A DNA stretch of 64,000 nt from Halocafeteria seosinensis (lineage: Eukaryota; Sar; Bigyra; Bicosoecida), in assembly GCA_001687465.1 (NCBI GenBank), contig LVLI01000095.1, forward strand, positions 1 through 64,000. Direction: 5' to 3'. Position numbers and translations under genes: made by a program. This document shows, piece by piece, positions 59,601 to 64,000 of this stretch (the stretch's first letter is position 1; each line of letters opens with the position of its first letter). Under the pieces are notes generated by a model that had not been told where the DNA came from, ran no database searches, and was given only the letters and a program-made list of their open reading frames with translations.

Positions 59601-62600
59601 CGGTTCAGGAGAAGATGACTTGTTAAGGTGTTTTGTATTGTTGCGCAGAAATCGTCGAAACATCGCAGATTGCCGGAAATCGTCTACTTCCAAATTAAGT
59701 TCTGTTCCCTGCAGAAACTCCTCAAAAAGATCCTCGAAGAGTCTGGAGGAAAGTGATGTCTCATTCGCTCTAAACCTCGTCTCATTACCATGTTGGCGCG
59801 CATCAATGTCATTCCCAGCCTCGAGGAAGTGTTGTACAGCATTCGTCAAAGCATAAATCGTCTTGACGGACACAAACGGAGCAAGTTTGGAGCCTGCAAA
59901 AAGATAGCTTTCTTTGAAGTTAAGAAGCTCATTTCGCAATGTATCATCCATCTGCGCTGACGTCAAGCTTTCAAGCAATTTCGTAGACGAGCCTGATACC
60001 AGCGATAATGTGTTCTTGGAAGCTATCCGATCCCAAAAACATTCAAGCAGCGTCTCAAGCTCAGTTCCAAAGCGATACAGCAAGTCAATAGTGTCAGTCG
60101 TCTTGCTTGAGTGGCTCTTGAACGCATCACGGAAGTCCTGGTGCTTGACAAGCTTATACACAGGAGCATCTTCTCCCAATATGGTCAGCTCAAATACATG
60201 CAATAACTCTTCTTTTTGCGCAAACACCTCTTTGATATCTTGTCTTCTGAATGCGATGGTAGTTGCTCCGCTCATGGTCGTTTCTAGGTCGAATCCTACC
60301 GCACGCGGTTTACTACTTGCAAGAACTTCATAGTTTATGCAATCACCACTTGCGTACTTCTTGGTTACAAGTTTTCCGGAAGGACCAGTTTGGGTCATTT
60401 TGATCGTTCCTTGGGTAATAACGTAGCAGTTGCCGTCGTATGTACCGCTTCGCACAAGTACAGAGTTGGATGCATGTTGCGCAAAGCGGCCGTACTTTGA
60501 TAGATCCGAAAGAACGTCTTCAGAAAGGTTTGCTAGTACCTCTACTTGAAGACCGCGAATGCTACTTGCAGCATGAGATGCTATATAGTCTTGTAAGGAT
60601 GCCCTTAAGCCTGGGGTACCGTTCAATAGAGCACTAAAGTGTCGACGGTGTTGCACAAGTAGTAAGCATTCTTGTGTAGCCGAGACAGACGCGGACACAG
60701 GTACTTCTTTGAACAAAGATATTTCCCCAAAATACTCGCCCGATCTTCCTGCAGCAATGCAACTACAAATAAAGCCATCACGCACATCGATTTGTGACCA
60801 GACGCTGTACTCACCTGTCTTCAACTTCCTACCATGCTCTGTGAAACGTACTTCTCCATGAACAAGAATGAAAAATGCATCGCCGGGCGTATCCTCGATC
60901 AGCAAGCTCTCCCTTGAATATCGCGTGACGACGCGGAACGTGTTTGCGATACTCTTCAGCTTGTCTTCGTGAAGACGTTGGAAAAAATTCACGCTTCGGA
61001 GGAACAACATAGTGAGGGAATGTGAACACTCCAAGAGAAACTTCCTCCTGAGGAGTAACCATTTATCGCCAAAGGTATGTTTAACGCTGTTGATACTCAA
61101 AAATAGCACTTGGCTTCCTGGAAACACAGCCAAGGAACAATAACGATAGTTAAGATCCATTCTTCAAAATTGCAAATTTTTTCTTACTTGTTTTTGCTGT
61201 CGCCCGAATTTGGCTTTTGAAGTATTCGTGTGATATAAGAGCTTCGTCGTGAATAATTTCACCGAACTGTAAAAAGATAGTCCGTGGATATACAAAATAT
61301 CAGTAACAATGGAGAGGAAGCTAAGTAAGCGTACCGAAAGATCATAGGAGGACTTGTTTGCATCCTCGATAGCAATGGTACCCTCGACAGGAAGGATAAC
61401 GGATTCAATGAGGTTTCCCTGCATGGACAAGTAGGACAAGCGAAACGGCATGTGAGTCATGGGAATCAATACGGCTATAATTTTCAAGAAGCGCGTACTG
61501 GATAGGTGATCTCCGACCCCGGAGAGACATTTACCATGGTAACACACTGCATCACCAGAGAATGTTCCTGGGGAGAAGCATCCCAAAACATCCGGAAATT
61601 CTGCGGTAGTTTAGGAGATCTGAAGCATTGAACAATACTCTTGCTTTTCAGTTTTTCGTCTCGTATTATAGAAAATCCTGTTTGTCGGTCGAGGTAAGCC
61701 TCCGCTTGTTCGTAGGCTGACGACGCAGTATTGGGGACACCACTGCTCTCCGGAGAGTTTGACTTCCTGCCTCCGTTTCTCGTTGCAGCTTCCTCAGTTC
61801 TGGGGGTTGTTGTCTGTTCTTTTGAGAGTTCCTCTTCGTCTTCACCTCCTGAAAGATCATCCGAGCATATCGAGGAATTGATTCGAACCATTTGTCCGAC
61901 TTTCTTCTTGGTAACGGCGGCAGTTCTGGGATTGACGATGATTTTCTTTCGCTGTGGAGAGGATGTCTTGGCACCTTGCTGAGCAAATTGCGATTGATTC
62001 GATGGGGTGGAGATGACATCACTTTGCTGCTGCATGTCAGTCGGCGAGGCGGTCCCATACGTTCTTGAGTGTGTTTGTAGCGGAGAGGAATGCTCCGTTC
62101 GTTGTTGTTGGTAACTTCCAGCTCCACTGGTGCTACGGCTACGGCTGTCCTTTCTTCGAGTTCCTGGCGCATACTGTAGATCTTGATAAGTGTCACTCGA
62201 ATGCGCTGTCGGAGTGCTGTCATCGTCATAAAATTGGTCTGTGTCATGTCCTTCCCCTTCCGCAACACTTCCACTCTCGGATGCGCTCGAGATATAGTCG
62301 CTCGGGTGCTCCCAGGTGCTCACATTAGTCCGTATATTGTACCAGTAGGGTATCCCCTGTGTATCATCGATGGCTTTGACCCATTCAGGGTTCTTCCACG
62401 TCGATACATTGGTGAGTGGATTGTGCCAAAAGGGTCTCTGGCTATTCTCATCGAAATACTGCTCCCACGGCCATTCAGCATGCTTCACCGCCTCGGGGTC
62501 CACGCCCTCGGGGACCTCCCAGGAGCATTCACCTGTGACTGTATTGTACCAGAAATAGTCGCCTGTGGCAGCATCCTGCAATGGACGCCACTCCGCCGCG

Positions 62601-62626
62601 GCGGGGGCTGAGGGACTGTTGTCCAT
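56643..62626 (-). CDS. giant signalling protein: WW x3, cNMP-binding x3, PH-like, inositol 5-phosphatase, RGS
   Basis: Four exons (62626-61499, 61418-61335, 61266-61188, 61117-56643) total 5766 nt, 1921 residues. Three WW domains occupy about residues 10-115. A Ser/Thr/Gln-rich linker runs to about 340. The first cNMP-binding fold spans the exon joints (MVNVSPGSEITYP, ILPVEGTIAIED, EALISHEYF, LFLSI); the second (about 465-600) has FLRSVNFF and GEYFGEISLF; the third (about 620-745) is more diverged. A PH-like domain is near 960-1060. The IPPc domain (about 1205-1520) has WCGTFNCG, MGDLNYRVDL, SYTDRVLYRSS and SDHRPV, so the catalytic set seems complete. A C2-like stretch follows. An RGS domain (about 1690-1835) carries EHEHALENLQFYQAIEHYK. 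It likely removes the 5-phosphate of phosphoinositides at membranes under cNMP and G-protein control; the coupling is inferred. Confidence 0.85.
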
Positions 62627-63194
62627 TGCCCTGCTCTGTATACTATAGTAACGGTATATATATACCGATATATAGCTGTATGATCCCGTTTGAAGGCAGA
62701 TAAAAGGACACTAAGCACCATGTAGTCCAAGACAATCAATGCCACAATTCCCATCCTGTGCTGTCCTATTTCGCCTGCTGGCTGCTCTGCTCCCTGGGTC
62801 CTAGGACCCTCATATTCAAGGCCAAGGCCGGTCCCTCACGCGGCGGGCGGCAATTTTGCCGGGATGCTCGCCGCTCAGCTCGGTCCAACCAACCTTTGCT
62901 ATAGAGGGGAGGGAATTCATCCTTCGCGGGCAGGGTGCCCATCATTGGGGATAAACGAGTTTCTGTCCTGCAGCAGCAAGCAGCAGCAGAGAGAAACATG
63001 GAGGACGTTACACTTGTTCTACTTCTGCGGAGCTTGGCCATAAACCAGCAGAACCAGATAAAGCATAGCGGTTCAAAGCAGAAACATGCAGATGTGTCAT
63101 TATTCGACAACAAGGGAAGTGGGTGCGTATCACTCGTTCTGTGTGCTTGTGTTGCACAAGTTGTTTAGAGTAATGTTGTACCAACGAAGAGCGG
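62627..63194. other. intergenic region
   Basis: Upstream of the giant signalling gene and downstream of the dioxygenase. A plus-strand frame at 62935-63168 is open for 77 codons with no domain. A TATA-rich run (atatatataccgatatata) lies at about 62655-62675, about 30-50 bp upstream of the ATG on minus. Confidence 0.45.
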
Positions 63195-64000
63195 TCAGAA
63201 GCAGCGACTCCGGAGCACTTTGAGTTTTGACTCCCATTCTTCTTTGTTCAAATAGCATCCAGCAAGTATACGACCACTTGTGGTACTAAACGCGCTACGA
63301 CCGTGAAGGATTCGACGGTTGTTGAACATTAACAACGTTCCTGAGTCACCAAGAGAAGCAGGCGTGCACACAGGAGGCAGGTACTGCTTATTCAAACAGT
63401 TGACACACTTACCAGGCAACAGTGGAAACCAAAGAGTGTTTTTCCCTGAGCGAATCACGCTCAAAAGATGTTTGAGATGGGTGTAGAACTCCAATACTCG
63501 GGAAGCATCCTCGCCTGCGTACCGAAACGACTATAGAACCTTGCGGGAGAAAGTGTTGCTTTGGTTCAAAACATACCCGGAAAAGGAATGATAGGGGAAC
63601 GATCATCATTATTAAATGCAAAGTCGATTACTTCTCCGTTATCGTCCGTTTGGATTATCTGTACCCCTCAAAACATTCCTTGTAAGCTATCAGCAGCTCC
63701 TATTGAAAAGTATGTATACATACACGTTTCCATTGAAGCAAAGAATAGCCAGGGTCTTTAAAATGAAAAGGAATAGGGCGCGAGGCAAAATACTCAAACG
63801 TATCAGGGTAACACTCTCTGAGCGTTGCCGCCACCTGGAACCCGTCTACAAGCAAAGTCTTTCCTCCTCCATCAGGGTCTGCTTTAAGGCAATGGAATGC
63901 TTGTAGACCTGGAGTATCTTCCAAATAAGTATTATCCGTATGAGCCGCCAGAGCTCGTGCTGAATACGCAGTATCGTTGGGGTCTGGCAGAACTTCCGTT
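63195..64000 (-). CDS. trimethyllysine / gamma-butyrobetaine dioxygenase, partial
   Basis: The gene enters from the right edge. Visible exons are 64000-63726, 63666-63577, 63514-63413 and 63340-63195, about 204 residues of an expected 370-420. It is a TauD-type Fe(II)/2-oxoglutarate dioxygenase of the carnitine-synthesis branch. DTAYSARALAAHTDNTY gives the His-x-Asp metal pair, LEDTPGLQAFHCL and GGKTLLVDGF follow, and MFNNRRILHGR supplies the distal His and the 2-oxoglutarate Arg region. The 5' half with the small zinc-binding domain lies outside the window, so TMLHE and BBOX cannot be told apart. The final intron (63341-63412, 72 nt) is a multiple of three and stop-free. TMLHE is mitochondrial in animals; no presequence can be seen here. 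Confidence 0.88.

Noticed and set aside
61160-61500. Treating the WW-domain gene (62626-61484) and the cNMP/IPPc gene (61160-56643) as two genes
   Set aside because: The 'stop' at 61484 lies in a 77-78-nt intron, and the ATG at 61160 lies in a 70-nt intron with good GTAAGA and TTTCCAG sites. Splicing gives a continuous cNMP fold, and the phases agree.
1-64000. tRNA or rRNA genes
   Set aside because: No stretch with a convincing B-box-type GGTTCGANTCC plus a foldable cloverleaf, and no rRNA segments, were found by eye; a tRNA-scan would be needed to exclude them.

Overview
This is nuclear DNA of a microbial eukaryote, probably a unicellular alga or related protist. The evidence is genes with many short introns (mostly 60-90 nt, GT...AG, often GTAAGT, GTACGT or GTATGT at the donor) and eukaryotic proteins such as SPT5, an RFC small subunit, TBC, RhoGAP, tubby and a HEI10-like protein. 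The lineage cannot be settled from this window. Chorismate synthase fits an alga, fungus or other protist. The Cys-rich and S/T/P-rich surface-type proteins and the large protist-type membrane protein argue against a typical fungus. Splice sites were chosen by eye so that reading phase and domain sequence run on across each junction.

Layout. 1-3392 is gene-poor with a transposase-like fragment. 3393-10946 holds a histidine acid phosphatase (+), a nardilysin-like M16 peptidase (-) and an HtrL/YibB-like type II membrane protein (+). 10947-16964 is accessory DNA: a Cys-rich S/T/P-rich gene (-), a decayed relative of it, and retroelement debris (RT tail, RNase H plus chromodomain, dispersed repeat copy A). 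16965-32881 is a dense housekeeping block: PUS1/TruA (-), a MAO-type amine oxidase (+), WH1-CRIB-RhoGAP (+), mitochondrial ferredoxin (-), COQ4 (+), TBC Rab-GAP (+), chorismate synthase (+) and HEI10-like RING protein (-). 34065-41305 carries exostosin GT47, SPT5 and tubby-like A, all on minus, with a decayed duplicate of the SPT5 3' end beside it. 41306-43260 is again repeat-rich: copy B in inverted orientation around another decayed Cys-rich/S-T-P-rich gene. 43261-54426 (+) holds a glycosyltransferase-like membrane protein, a 1011-residue multipass membrane protein, tubby-like B and RFC3. 54614-64000 (-) holds a BAR-SH3 protein, a giant 1921-residue signalling protein, and a trimethyllysine/butyrobetaine dioxygenase that runs off the right edge.

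The most unusual object is the minus-strand gene at 56643-62626. One continuous set of four exons appears to encode three WW domains, three cyclic-nucleotide-binding folds, a PH-like domain, an inositol polyphosphate 5-phosphatase domain, a C2-like stretch and an RGS domain. It would be a single-chain link between cyclic-nucleotide sensing, phosphoinositide dephosphorylation and G-alpha deactivation. The WH1-CRIB-RhoGAP protein, two tubby proteins (phosphoinositide binders in known members), the BAR-SH3 protein and the TBC protein make this window rich in membrane and GTPase signalling. Several other genes encode likely mitochondrial proteins (ferredoxin, COQ4, amine oxidase, acid phosphatase, perhaps the dioxygenase); ferredoxin and COQ4 are divergently arranged.
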